Below are positions 1 through 5,231 of a DNA stretch of 5,231 nt, one piece after another; within the stretch, counting starts at the first letter, position 1, and each line of letters starts with the position of its first letter. Location: positions 1-5,231 of the forward strand of contig DAOVNE010000121.1 of NCBI GenBank assembly GCA_030630395.1. Reading direction: 5' to 3'. Under the pieces are notes generated by a model, which ran no database searches, was not told the DNA's origin, and was given only the letters and a program-made list of their open reading frames with translations. The position numbers were made by a program, and so were the translations under genes. This stretch comes from Candidatus Eiseniibacteriota bacterium. Its GTDB lineage: Bacteria; Joyebacterota; Joyebacteria; Joyebacterales; Joyebacteraceae.

Positions 1-1172
1 ATCCCGCCAACCACCACCTCGACATCACCGTCTCCGTCGACATCGTCCACGGCCGGAGACCCGTAGATGTAGGCTCCCGTCTGAATCGGCCAGCCGTCCA
101 GAACCGCGCCATCAAGATCGAAGGCAAACAGCTTTCCAGAATCACTGCCTACGATCAGCTCGAGATCCGGATCGGCATCAACATTGGCGATCGCCGGACT
201 CGATCTCACGTTCCCGCCCAGTGACTGCGGCCATCCGCTCATCGCGTTGCCCTGGTAGTCCCATATCATGATCTCACCATCAGAGCCCACCTGAACCAGT
301 TCGAGGAATCCGTCTCCGGTCAGGTTCGCAAGAACAGGTGAGGGTGGGAAATCTCCGCTGTTCGCCATCGACTTCGGCCATCCGGCGAGCGGGTTTCCCT
401 CATGATCGAACAGCCAGACATCCCACGAGTGGGAAGCGATCGCGATCTCCAGATCGCCATCCCCATCAACGTCTCCGACAGCCGGTGAGCTGTACGCCTT
501 GAGCCCGATTGATACGGGCCAACCCGGCACTCTGGAGCCATCCGCATTGAAGCAGTAGACGCTCTCTGTAGCTGCCGGCTGCAGTATCTCCAGTTCCCCG
601 TCACCGTCTATGTCCGCGATCGCGGGGGAAGCGTAGATATAGGGGTTTCCAAGATCGGCGAAGACGCCCACGGTGAGCGGGTCGCCATCTCCGTCGATGA
701 ACTCAGATCCGTTGTAGCTCCAGCAGTAGAGCTTGCCGTCAGCGCAGGGGATTATGATCTCGCTTCGCCCATCGTGGTCGAGATCGGCGAGGGCCGGACT
801 GGCCCAGCAGAACCTCCCGGTCGTAACCGGCCACCCTGAGACTACGCTGCCGTCTTCCCCGTTCCACACGAACACCTCGTGTTCAGGATCGCCACTCCCC
901 ACGTTGTCCCAGGCTGCCGCGACGATCTCCACACCGCTGTCGCCGTCCACCTCGCCGATTGCTGGCGTGCAGCGGTATCCGCCCTGACCATCGATGGCGA
1001 AGATGCCGCCTGTCCTTGGGTCGCCATCTCCATCCCGAACCTCCGTGCCGTCCGCGTGCCACGCATAGAGCTGCTCAGAGGCGACCAGGATCTCCTTCGA
1101 ACCGTCGCCGTCGAGATCGGCGACTGCCACACTCGAGTACACGCCTCCCGACGTGGCAAGCGGCCATCCCGA
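1..1172 (-). repeat. FG-GAP/VCBS-like beta-propeller repeats inside the C25 peptidase gene
   Basis: Eight degenerate protein repeats cover residues ~1042-1431. The core reads GWP, then 8-15 residues, then SPAxxDxDGDGxxEI. GWP tryptophans are at residues 1044, 1155, 1259, 1306, 1355 and 1402. Two further repeats lack GWP and instead follow a DGDGDP-T-G linker (~1089 and ~1200). The D-x-D-G-D-G loops are the calcium-binding type seen in FG-GAP/VCBS and integrin-alpha propellers. The last complete repeats are weaker at this loop (NLTGDG, NVDADP). Seven or eight blades would make one closed propeller, so the window may end near its close. The probable role is binding of protein or polysaccharide, or adhesion; this is inferred from the fold only. 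Confidence 0.85.
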
Positions 1173-4100
1173 GAGACTCGGCGGATTGGTGCTGATACTG
1201 AGCACGGGGGAAGCCGTGCTCACGTTCCCTGATGAGTCCACAGCAACAACGTAGTAGTAGTAGCGCGTATTCTCATCCAATCCACTATCAGCGAAATACG
1301 CTCCGCTCTCGACGATCCCCGTGTTGGCTACGTCATAGGGGCCGGACTGGTTCTGGCTCCTCCACACATCGTATCCTCTGAGGTCGGGCTCGATGTTCTG
1401 CTCCCAACGAAGACTGATGGTCGTGCCCACGACGTCGCCAGAGATCGTGTCGGGCGGATCAGGTCTGTGGATGTCAAGGCGCTGTGTCCATGTCTTGCCA
1501 TACTCGTCGGTAAGCAGAAGCTCGAAGTACTCGGAGAGATGGCCAAGGATCTCGAATTCAAAACCGTCGAGGCCAGGAGCAGCCGCACCGGCTGAGATAT
1601 CTCCCCAGACGTCGGTGCTATCCGCGAAACCGACCCAGGCCGGGGCGGAGTAACTGAGCACCCCGGTGATCCCGTCCGCGTCTCCGTTGCCTTCATTCCA
1701 GACGTCGAGGAGGAGAGTCACGGTCTCCCCCAACTCGGGGATGCCGTCTCCGTCACCGCCGACTGAATCATCGAGCTGTGTGTAGAGGTGAACGAGCTCC
1801 GGTGCATAGACACGAACCTCGAACTCCTCCTGCCACGTGGTTCTCCCGGCCTCCGAGAAGTCCAGGGTCAACTCCGCGTCGTGGTTGTTCGGACAGTCGG
1901 ATGTGACGAAGATCCTGAAGGCGGCGGGGAGCTCTGCAGTCACACCGGGTTCCACATCACCGACGAACACCGAGTCCGCCTCGATCACGATGTACGGATC
2001 GATTGATGAGATGACGGCTGAGATCGCGGAAGCCGTTGCGATTCCGCCGTTCCGGACGCTGATATCGAGTTCCAGGGTCTCATCCGGCTCCGCCCTGCCG
2101 TTCTCGTTCCCGGAGCTTCCTCCGATGTCGTCATCGTCCACGGTCACGTCCGCGAGATGTACGTAGGCTCCGGCCGCCATGACGACATTGATCTCTGATT
2201 CGAAGACGTAGTAGTTGGGGCACGTGACGGTGACCTGGAGCACGCCGGTCACAGTCGGGGTGAAATCAATGTGGACCTCACCCACGCCATCCGTTGTTCC
2301 GTAGGCGTAGACGTCCCCGGACAAAGAGGAGACACAGACCTTCGCGCCCTCAACGAGACCGGGGTCGGTCACGTTGAACGTCATCCCATCTTCCCCAACC
2401 AGCATGGCGCCTGAGAAGGCCACCGAGAGGTTCCTCGGACGCACTGTTCTCAGGGCTATCTCGGGGTCACCCAGCAGAATCATGGCAAACTGCGTCCACC
2501 TGTCGGTGTTGTCGCGACCCGATTCCGCGAAGCTCGCGTGAAGCGCGGTCGTCATCCCCAAGAGAGGTCCTATCTCCTGGCATCCGGAGACATACAGGAG
2601 GTCCAGCCAGTCCCAGTAGTAGTCGCGGCACGTTGTGGGGAAAGCATACCGGGTCGGCCCCAGTGTGGCGAAGCTCCCACCAGCCGGATTGATGACGGCG
2701 CGCTCTGCTATGCAATCGAAGTCGATAGCCGATGATGTACAGTCGAGCAGCCAGAAGAACCCAGCCTTGTCGATGCCGTTCGTTAGACCCGACATGCCGG
2801 ACATCGTGATGTAGTTGTCGAGACCTACCCTCATGAGGTCCTTGTTCGCGTGGCCGACGTGGACACAGAGATTGCACCCCTGTTCCAGCGATCCCGCAGC
2901 TGCCGCAGCGTTGATAGGATAGGATCCCGGAAACGAAGCCCAGTTCGCGTACAGTGGGATATTCGAAATCTGACCGGGGACGGACAGCAACCCGGGCTCG
3001 ACGATGTCGGCTGCGCCATCAAGGCTGTACGGTCCGCTCTCCCAGTCGTATGGAAAGAGCACCTCTGCCAGGTACAGGTTCCGGTCGACGAAGTGCGGTA
3101 CGGGACTCTCCCTGTACGCTTCGCACTTGTCGAGGAACGCCTCCACGTCCACAATATTGCTCACCGGAGCGCGGCCGACGAAAACGTCCGGATAGAGATC
3201 AACACCATCGCCCGTGTTGTCCTCGGTCCTGTAGCCCTCACCGTATACGGCATCTCCGTCTTCGTTCCAGGTGCCGTCCAGATCCGAGTAGTACAGGTCG
3301 GTTGGGATATTCTCACCACCGTAGTAGGTCGTGCTCCCGTACCGCACGGGGACAAACTCGGTGTCACCTCCGAGCAGCACATATGTTGTCCCCCACAGAG
3401 CGTATGCATCCTGGAGGAAGAACCGTATGCGCTCGGCGGTGTCGCTCCCGCCGGGGTAATTCGCGTTGATCCACGACACGGTCCGAACAACGGCAGGCAC
3501 GCCCTTCTGCGTCTTCCAATCAGCAAGTTCCTGGAAATACGGCGCGTGTTCGTCCGTGGTGACGATGACGTACTCGACGGGGCTACCCTCGAGTGACGGT
3601 GAGTACCGAGGCGCAAACCCTCCACTCAGCGGACCGGTGATCACGTTGGTCCCCACGTTCCTGAGGGCAGTCACCTCATCGGGATTGTCTACGATGGTCT
3701 CTATGAGACGACGATAGAGCTTGTCGGAAGTGGCGGTGATTCTCTCTCGGTCCGCCGCTCTTCTGTCGGACGTCTCCAGGCTGAGCTCGACGGTCAGCTC
3801 GGGCGCCAGCACGAGCCGTCCTGATAGCGGCCTCAGCTGCACAGGATAGAGTGCGATGGTAGCGATGCGATACCCGCCGAGGAATCCATCCCCGAGGTAG
3901 ACCGCCCGCTTCGGAGGATAGGAGAGATCACTCCCGTAGATGCGTTCATCGGGCTCGACCCACGGCGCGCTCTCGCCGATCGGAACCTCGGTCTGGACTG
4001 GATGGATCGCATGCGTGCCATTGAGAACGACCTCATCGCCCTCAGTGATCACGAGATCTCCCACGGTCATCCCATCCGGAATCACGAAGTGGACGATACG

Positions 4101-4295
4101 AGCCGGGATGTCCGGTTCCCCCTCACCCGCCAGCCGCCTTCCGCCGGTGAAGCTCAGGGTCTCGAATCCTCTCGTCTGTCCCAACACAATGTCGTCAGCG
4201 GTCAGTTCGGTGTGCGCGACGGGCCCGGCTAGAACCGGGGCCGAAGCCAAGGTTGTCGCAAGGATAAGCAACGTGACAAGGAGTGCGGATCGCAT
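1..4295 (-). CDS. Secreted gingipain-like C25 cysteine peptidase with Ig, CARDB-like, FnIII and beta-propeller repeats (3' end outside window)
   Basis: The frame is open for 1431 codons from the ATG at 4293-4295 to the window edge, so the C-terminus is missing. Residues 1-23 form a Sec signal peptide (MRS, hydrophobic core, probable cleavage after VLA). Residues ~25-235 resemble the C25 propeptide. The peptidase domain (~240-617) opens with VEYVIVTTDEHAPYF and closes with the LLGDPEIAL motif (G609-D610-P611). The presumed catalytic His482 lies in HVGHANKD and the presumed nucleophile Cys519 in LLDCTSSAIDFD, with Cys528 in the following CIAE. These align by eye with His211, Cys244 and the PCFAE segment of gingipain R. 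Then come an Ig-like domain (~619-702), two acidic CARDB-like domains (~711-805, ~832-940), FnIII (~945-1033) and propeller repeats (~1042 on). It should be exported and act outside the cell on proteins; the substrate is unknown. The start is chosen because it gives the signal peptide and has a GGGGGAA upstream. A C-terminal sorting or anchor domain, if any, is not visible. The family call is firm; activity is inferred. Confidence 0.93.
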   Translation of the reverse strand, partial: MRSALLVTLLILATTLASAPVLAGPVAHTELTADDIVLGQTRGFETLSFTGGRRLAGEGEPDIPARIVHFVIPDGMTVGDLVITEGDEVVLNGTHAIHPVQTEVPIGESAPWVEPDERIYGSDLSYPPKRAVYLGDGFLGGYRIATIALYPVQLRPLSGRLVLAPELTVELSLETSDRRAADRERITATSDKLYRRLIETIVDNPDEVTALRNVGTNVITGPLSGGFAPRYSPSLEGSPVEYVIVTTDEHAPYFQELADWKTQKGVPAVVRTVSWINANYPGGSDTAERIRFFLQDAYALWGTTYVLLGGDTEFVPVRYGSTTYYGGENIPTDLYYSDLDGTWNEDGDAVYGEGYRTEDNTGDGVDLYPDVFVGRAPVSNIVDVEAFLDKCEAYRESPVPHFVDRNLYLAEVLFPYDWESGPYSLDGAADIVEPGLLSVPGQISNIPLYANWASFPGSYPINAAAAAGSLEQGCNLCVHVGHANKDLMRVGLDNYITMSGMSGLTNGIDKAGFFWLLDCTSSAIDFDCIAERAVINPAGGSFATLGPTRYAFPTTCRDYYWDWLDLLYVSGCQEIGPLLGMTTALHASFAESGRDNTDRWTQFAMILLGDPEIALRTVRPRNLSVAFSGAMLVGEDGMTFNVTDPGLVEGAKVCVSSLSGDVYAYGTTDGVGEVHIDFTPTVTGVLQVTVTCPNYYVFESEINVVMAAGAYVHLADVTVDDDDIGGSSGNENGRAEPDETLELDISVRNGGIATASAISAVISSIDPYIVIEADSVFVGDVEPGVTAELPAAFRIFVTSDCPNNHDAELTLDFSEAGRTTWQEEFEVRVYAPELVHLYTQLDDSVGGDGDGIPELGETVTLLLDVWNEGNGDADGITGVLSYSAPAWVGFADSTDVWGDISAGAAAPGLDGFEFEILGHLSEYFELLLTDEYGKTWTQRLDIHRPDPPDTISGDVVGTTISLRWEQNIEPDLRGYDVWRSQNQSGPYDVANTGIVESGAYFADSGLDENTRYYYYVVAVDSSGNVSTASPVLSISTNPPSLSGWPLATSGGVYSSVAVADLDGDGSKEILVASEQLYAWHADGTEVRDGDGDPRTGGIFAIDGQGGYRCTPAIGEVDGDSGVEIVAAAWDNVGSGDPEHEVFVWNGEDGSVVSGWPVTTGRFCWASPALADLDHDGRSEIIIPCADGKLYCWSYNGSEFIDGDGDPLTVGVFADLGNPYIYASPAIADIDGDGELEILQPAATESVYCFNADGSRVPGWPVSIGLKAYSSPAVGDVDGDGDLEIAIASHSWDVWLFDHEGNPLAGWPKSMANSGDFPPSPVLANLTGDGFLELVQVGSDGEIMIWDYQGNAMSGWPQSLGGNVRSSPAIANVDADPDLELIVGSDSGKLFAFDLDGAVLDGWPIQTGAYIYGSPAVDDVDGDGDVEVVVGG

Positions 4296-4299
4296 TCGG

Positions 4300-4306
4300 T
4301 TCCCCC
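4300..4306 (-). promoter_or_regulatory. Ribosome binding site of the C25 peptidase gene
   Basis: On the minus strand GGGGGAA sits four bases before the ATG at 4295. It is a G-rich, imperfect match to the anti-Shine-Dalgarno consensus, with short spacing. It supports the chosen start because that start also yields a clean signal peptide. Confidence 0.5.
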
Positions 4307-4354
4307 ACTAGCAGCCATGCAACAGATAGGTGGCGCAACTATATGGCAAAAGAA

Positions 4355-4483
4355 AACAGGAGTCAGCCACTACTCCGACCAACTGCCCTTTTGCGCATCA
4401 CTCGTCCCCCCCGGGACGAGTGTCGATGAATCGTCGCTTGCGCTCAAAAGCAGTAGCAGTCTGAGTAGATGCGGACTCCTGTT
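4355..4483 (-). repeat. 129-nt imperfect inverted repeat with internal perfect hairpin
   Basis: The arms are 4355-4396 and 4440-4483. Reading the minus strand, matched blocks include AACAGGAGTC/GACTCCTGTT, CTACTC/GAGTAG, GAC/GTC, ACTGC/GCAGT, TTTT/AAAA and GCGC/GCGC, separated by small mismatches and bulges. The centre (4397-4439) carries the perfect stem CACTCGTCCC/GGGACGAGTG (4399-4408 with 4413-4422). No target-site duplication is visible at its borders, so a transposon origin is not supported. Confidence 0.8.
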
Positions 4484-4504
4484 GCTGACTTACAATTCAG
4501 ACAT

Positions 4505-4521
4505 GTTCAGGCTCTCTGAAC
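4505..4521 (-). other. Small hairpin in the predicted 5' leader
   Basis: GTTCAG (4516-4521 read on the minus strand) pairs perfectly with CTGAAC (4505-4510) around a 5-nt loop. It starts about four bases after the predicted transcription start and could be the 5' stem of the candidate RNA. Confidence 0.45.
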
Positions 4522-4526
4522 GCCTC

Positions 4527-4542
4527 ATATCATGATATCATG
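4527..4542. promoter_or_regulatory. Tandem palindromic 8-mers over the -10 box, possible operator
   Basis: ATATCATG occurs twice in tandem (4527-4534, 4535-4542), which creates two overlapping 12-bp perfect palindromes (4527-4538 and 4531-4542). They overlap the TATCAT box and the region just downstream, where a bound repressor would block transcription. The AT-rich -10 region itself explains part of the symmetry, so an operator role is uncertain. Confidence 0.35.
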
Positions 4543-4560
4543 TTACGATTGCGCTGTCAA
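4532..4560 (-). promoter_or_regulatory. Near-consensus sigma70 promoter reading toward the C25 peptidase gene
   Basis: On the minus strand, TTGACA (4555-4560, perfect -35) and TATCAT (4532-4537, one mismatch to TATAAT) are separated by exactly 17 bp. Transcription would begin near 4525, leaving about 230 nt before the peptidase ATG. This is the strongest promoter match in the window and is not of the Bacteroidetes TTTG/TAnnTTTG type. Confidence 0.7.
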
Positions 4561-4656
4561 GCCACGCGGCACCTTAATCGATGCATCTGTGCTCGCTTAG
4601 AGCATCGCCGAGTAACCTCCTGGGCCACCCGGCGCGACTTGATCGCTCACTATGAG

Positions 4657-4733
4657 TGGTGGAGCCAGGGGGGATCGAACCCCCGACCTCCTGACTGCCA
4701 GTCAGGCGCTCATCCCAACTGAGCTATGGCCCC
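4657..4733 (-). tRNA. tRNA-Ala (anticodon GGC)
   Basis: A complete 77-nt tRNA with encoded CCA. The acceptor GGGGCCA pairs with TGGCTCC and includes the G3-U70 wobble pair that alanyl-tRNA synthetase recognises. The D stem is GCTC/GAGC, the anticodon stem CCTGA/TCAGG with loop CTGGCAG (anticodon GGC, reads GCC), and the T arm is GGGGG-TTCGATC-CCCCC. It is transcribed away from tRNA-Leu, from a promoter about 30 bp upstream. Confidence 0.97.
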
Positions 4734-4737
4734 ACGC

Positions 4738-4764
4738 ATCTTCTTCGTAACTCAGGAAGAAGAT
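4738..4764. repeat. Perfect 9-bp inverted repeat with 9-bp spacer between the tRNA-Ala promoter and gene
   Basis: ATCTTCTTC (4738-4746) and GAAGAAGAT (4756-4764) are perfect reverse complements separated by 9 bp. The repeat touches the -10 box and spans the expected start site and leader. Because the start would fall within or beside one arm, a DNA-level binding site fits better than an RNA hairpin, though an earlier start would allow a hairpin. Confidence 0.5.
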
Positions 4765-4790
4765 ACTAGCACTCTTGAGCACCCAGTCAA
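4763..4790 (-). promoter_or_regulatory. Promoter of tRNA-Ala
   Basis: On the minus strand, TTGACT (4785-4790) and TAGTAT (4763-4768) are 16 bp apart. TGC directly precedes the -10 box, giving an extended -10 element. The start would be near 4756, about 23 nt before the tRNA 5' end. The same TTGAC...TGCTAG arrangement precedes tRNA-Leu. Confidence 0.6.
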
Positions 4791-4908
4791 GCGCAATCTC
4801 CGTGGTGGCCTTCCAGCTCCTGTCCCTCTTCCGGCCCGTCACGCACCCTCGATGGACCGTCGACGGACCGTCTTCATGTCCATAAGCCAAGCGAATCCCG
4901 CCGCGCGG

Positions 4909-4937
4909 TTGACGCACCACGTGTACGATGCTAGATT
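4909..4937 (+). promoter_or_regulatory. Promoter of tRNA-Leu
   Basis: TTGACG (4909-4914) and TAGATT (4932-4937) are 17 bp apart, with TGC just before the -10 box (extended -10). Initiation near 4944 leaves a leader of about 11 nt before the tRNA. The bases after the -10 box are GC-rich, as is common at growth-regulated tRNA promoters. Confidence 0.55.
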
Positions 4938-4954
4938 CGTGGCTTGGCGACTAC

Positions 4955-5043
4955 GCCGGAGTGGTGAAATTGGTAGACGCACGGGACTCAAAATCCCGCG
5001 GAGCGTTAGCTCCGTGCCGGTTCGATTCCGGCCTCCGGCACCA
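4955..5043 (+). tRNA. tRNA-Leu (anticodon CAA)
   Basis: A complete 89-nt class II tRNA with encoded CCA. The acceptor GCCGGAG (4955-4961) pairs with CTCCGGC (5033-5039). The anticodon stem CGGGA/TCCCG has loop CTCAAAA (anticodon CAA, reads UUG). The long variable arm GGAGC/GCTCC is the leucine/serine-type feature, and the T arm is GCCGG-TTCGATT-CCGGC. It is divergent from tRNA-Ala. Confidence 0.97.
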
Positions 5044-5048
5044 ACAGA

Positions 5049-5074
5049 CGGGGCTGCCGCACGCGGCAGCCCCG
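5049..5074. terminator. Terminator-like hairpin between tRNA-Leu and a converging gene
   Basis: CGGGGCTGCCGC (5049-5060) and GCGGCAGCCCCG (5063-5074) form a perfect GC-rich 12-bp stem around two bases, five bases after the tRNA-Leu CCA. It also lies 46 bp beyond the stop of the minus-strand gene at 5121. Neither side has a strong T-tract (CTCTCA on plus, TCTGTTG on minus), so it may act as a weak bidirectional terminator or an RNA 3'-end stabiliser. Confidence 0.6.
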
Positions 5075-5120
5075 CTCTCACAATCAACCACAGGTCAAAC
5101 AGGGCAACGGTCCATCCGCT

Positions 5121-5231
5121 CTACTCAAACATCGACTCCGGATCACCAGGATCGGTGTCCGCAAGATCAAGCACAATGGCCACAACGCAGTCCGAGTCCT
5201 TGGTGACGGTCACCGAGCCGCAGTAGCTCAC
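5121..5231 (-). CDS. 3' end of an unidentified protein gene (5' part outside window)
   Basis: The minus-strand frame enters from the right edge and ends at TAG (5121-5123), giving the last 36 residues of a protein: VSYCGSVTVTKDSDC, a short hydrophobic stretch VVAIVLDL, then an acidic tail ADTDPGDPESMFE. Codon choice (GTG, GAC, GCG, CTT) and the alternating beta-strand-like pattern look like real coding sequence. A terminator-like hairpin follows 46 bp downstream at the expected place. No family could be recognised from so short a fragment. The gene faces tRNA-Leu tail to tail. Confidence 0.5.
   Translation of the reverse strand: MSYCGSVTVTKDSDCVVAIVLDLADTDPGDPESMFE

Larger units (their letters stand above)
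4348..4525 (-). ncRNA. Candidate structured RNA: small RNA or 5' leader upstream of the C25 peptidase
   Basis: The span runs from the transcription start expected from the promoter at 4532-4560 (about 4525) to the end of a TTTTCTTTT tract (minus strand 4356-4348). It holds a 6-bp hairpin (4505-4521) and a 129-nt imperfect inverted repeat. The base stem is a perfect 10 bp (AACAGGAGTC at 4483-4474 with 4364-4355), followed inward by matched blocks of about 2, 6, 3, 5, 4 and 4 bp up to GCGC (4440-4443 with 4393-4396). Inside is a perfect 10-bp stem with a GGGG loop (4399-4422). The T-tract right after the base stem looks like an intrinsic terminator, giving either a roughly 180-nt sRNA or an attenuated leader. 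No known riboswitch or sRNA family was recognised. Transcription is inferred. Confidence 0.45.
4296..4656. other. Intergenic region between the peptidase gene and tRNA-Ala
   Basis: No credible protein gene is seen in these 361 bp on either strand; the short open frames have no family resemblance or ribosome site. It contains, in minus-strand order, the 3' flank of tRNA-Ala, a small hairpin (TGCTC/GAGCA, 4590-4604, no T-tract), the promoter at 4532-4560, a 6-bp hairpin at 4505-4521, the large inverted repeat at 4355-4483, a T-rich tract at 4348-4356 and the ribosome site. The stretch 4605-4656 just after tRNA-Ala shows no obvious terminator. Confidence 0.7.

Noticed and set aside
1250..1265. 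Trinucleotide (GTA)4 tract as a phase-variation repeat
   Set aside because: It encodes YYYY in the usual YYYxVxAVD strand of the FnIII domain, is only four units long, and a change in unit number would not shift the frame.
2850..3596. 248-aa open frame on the plus strand
   Set aside because: It lies wholly antisense to the C25 catalytic domain, whose frame is continuous with recognisable motifs. The plus-strand protein has no family resemblance and is a shadow of the GC-rich coding strand.
2467..3625. Several minus-strand frames of 107-154 aa within the peptidase gene
   Set aside because: They are out-of-frame readings of the same gene, rich in Arg, Ser, Pro and Thr, with no domain signal.
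4399..4422. CACTC...GAGTG resembling a CIRCE heat-shock operator
   Set aside because: CIRCE has TTAGCACTC-N9-GAGTGCTAA. Here the half-sites are 14 bp apart and the outer TTAG/CTAA are missing.
4355..4490. Integron attC site or MITE
   Set aside because: The arms lack the RYYYAAC/GTTRRRY core pair of attC sites, there is no cassette gene, and no target-site duplication flanks the inverted repeat.
4590..4604. Hairpin TGCTC/GAGCA as the terminator of tRNA-Ala
   Set aside because: The stem has only 5 bp and no T-tract follows on the minus strand, so it is not supported as a terminator.
4540..4722. 60-aa plus-strand frame ending across tRNA-Ala
   Set aside because: It runs antisense through a firm tRNA gene, and its tail is the familiar spurious translation of a tRNA complement.
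4726..5226. Plus-strand frames of 92 and 166 aa spanning tRNA-Leu
   Set aside because: Both read through the tRNA and the hairpin after it, a typical false call at tRNA genes.

Overview
The window is a piece of bacterial chromosome or metagenomic contig, GC-rich, in which nearly all coding capacity lies on the minus strand. The main feature is one very long open frame that starts at 4295 on the minus strand and is still open at base 1: 1431 codons read without a stop. It encodes a secreted cysteine peptidase of family C25 (gingipain-like). In order it has a signal peptide, a propeptide-like region, the C25 catalytic domain with its His and Cys motifs, an Ig-like domain, two acidic CARDB-like beta-sandwich domains, a fibronectin type III domain, and a run of FG-GAP/VCBS-type beta-propeller repeats cut off by the window edge. 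This architecture, with non-Bacteroidetes (sigma70-like) promoters and tRNA genes that encode CCA, suggests an uncultured lineage of the FCB group or its neighbours (for example Eisenbacteria, Krumholzibacteria, Zixibacteria or Latescibacteria). That placement is an inference, not a demonstration.

Region by region: 1-4295 (minus) is the C25 peptidase gene. 4296-4656 has no protein gene but is not empty. It holds a near-consensus promoter (TTGACA, 17 bp, TATCAT) pointing at the peptidase gene, with a tandem palindrome over the -10 box. Next comes a small hairpin, then a 129-nt imperfect inverted repeat that can form about 34 bp plus a perfect 10-bp apical stem and ends in a TTTTCTTTT tract on the transcribed strand. 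This looks like either a roughly 180-nt small RNA with its own terminator or a structured, possibly attenuating, 5' leader of the peptidase mRNA. It is the least ordinary thing in the window.

4657-4733 (minus) is tRNA-Ala(GGC) and 4955-5043 (plus) is tRNA-Leu(CAA). They are divergent, and the 221 bp between them holds both promoters, which share a TTGAC...TGCTAG pattern, and a perfect 9-9-9 inverted repeat at the tRNA-Ala start region. A perfect 12-bp hairpin at 5049-5074 lies between tRNA-Leu and the converging 3' end of an unidentified minus-strand gene (5121 to beyond 5231) and may serve both as a terminator.

Nothing indicates that the tRNAs, the peptidase and the unknown gene act together. 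The likely functional unit is promoter, structured leader or sRNA, and secreted peptidase.
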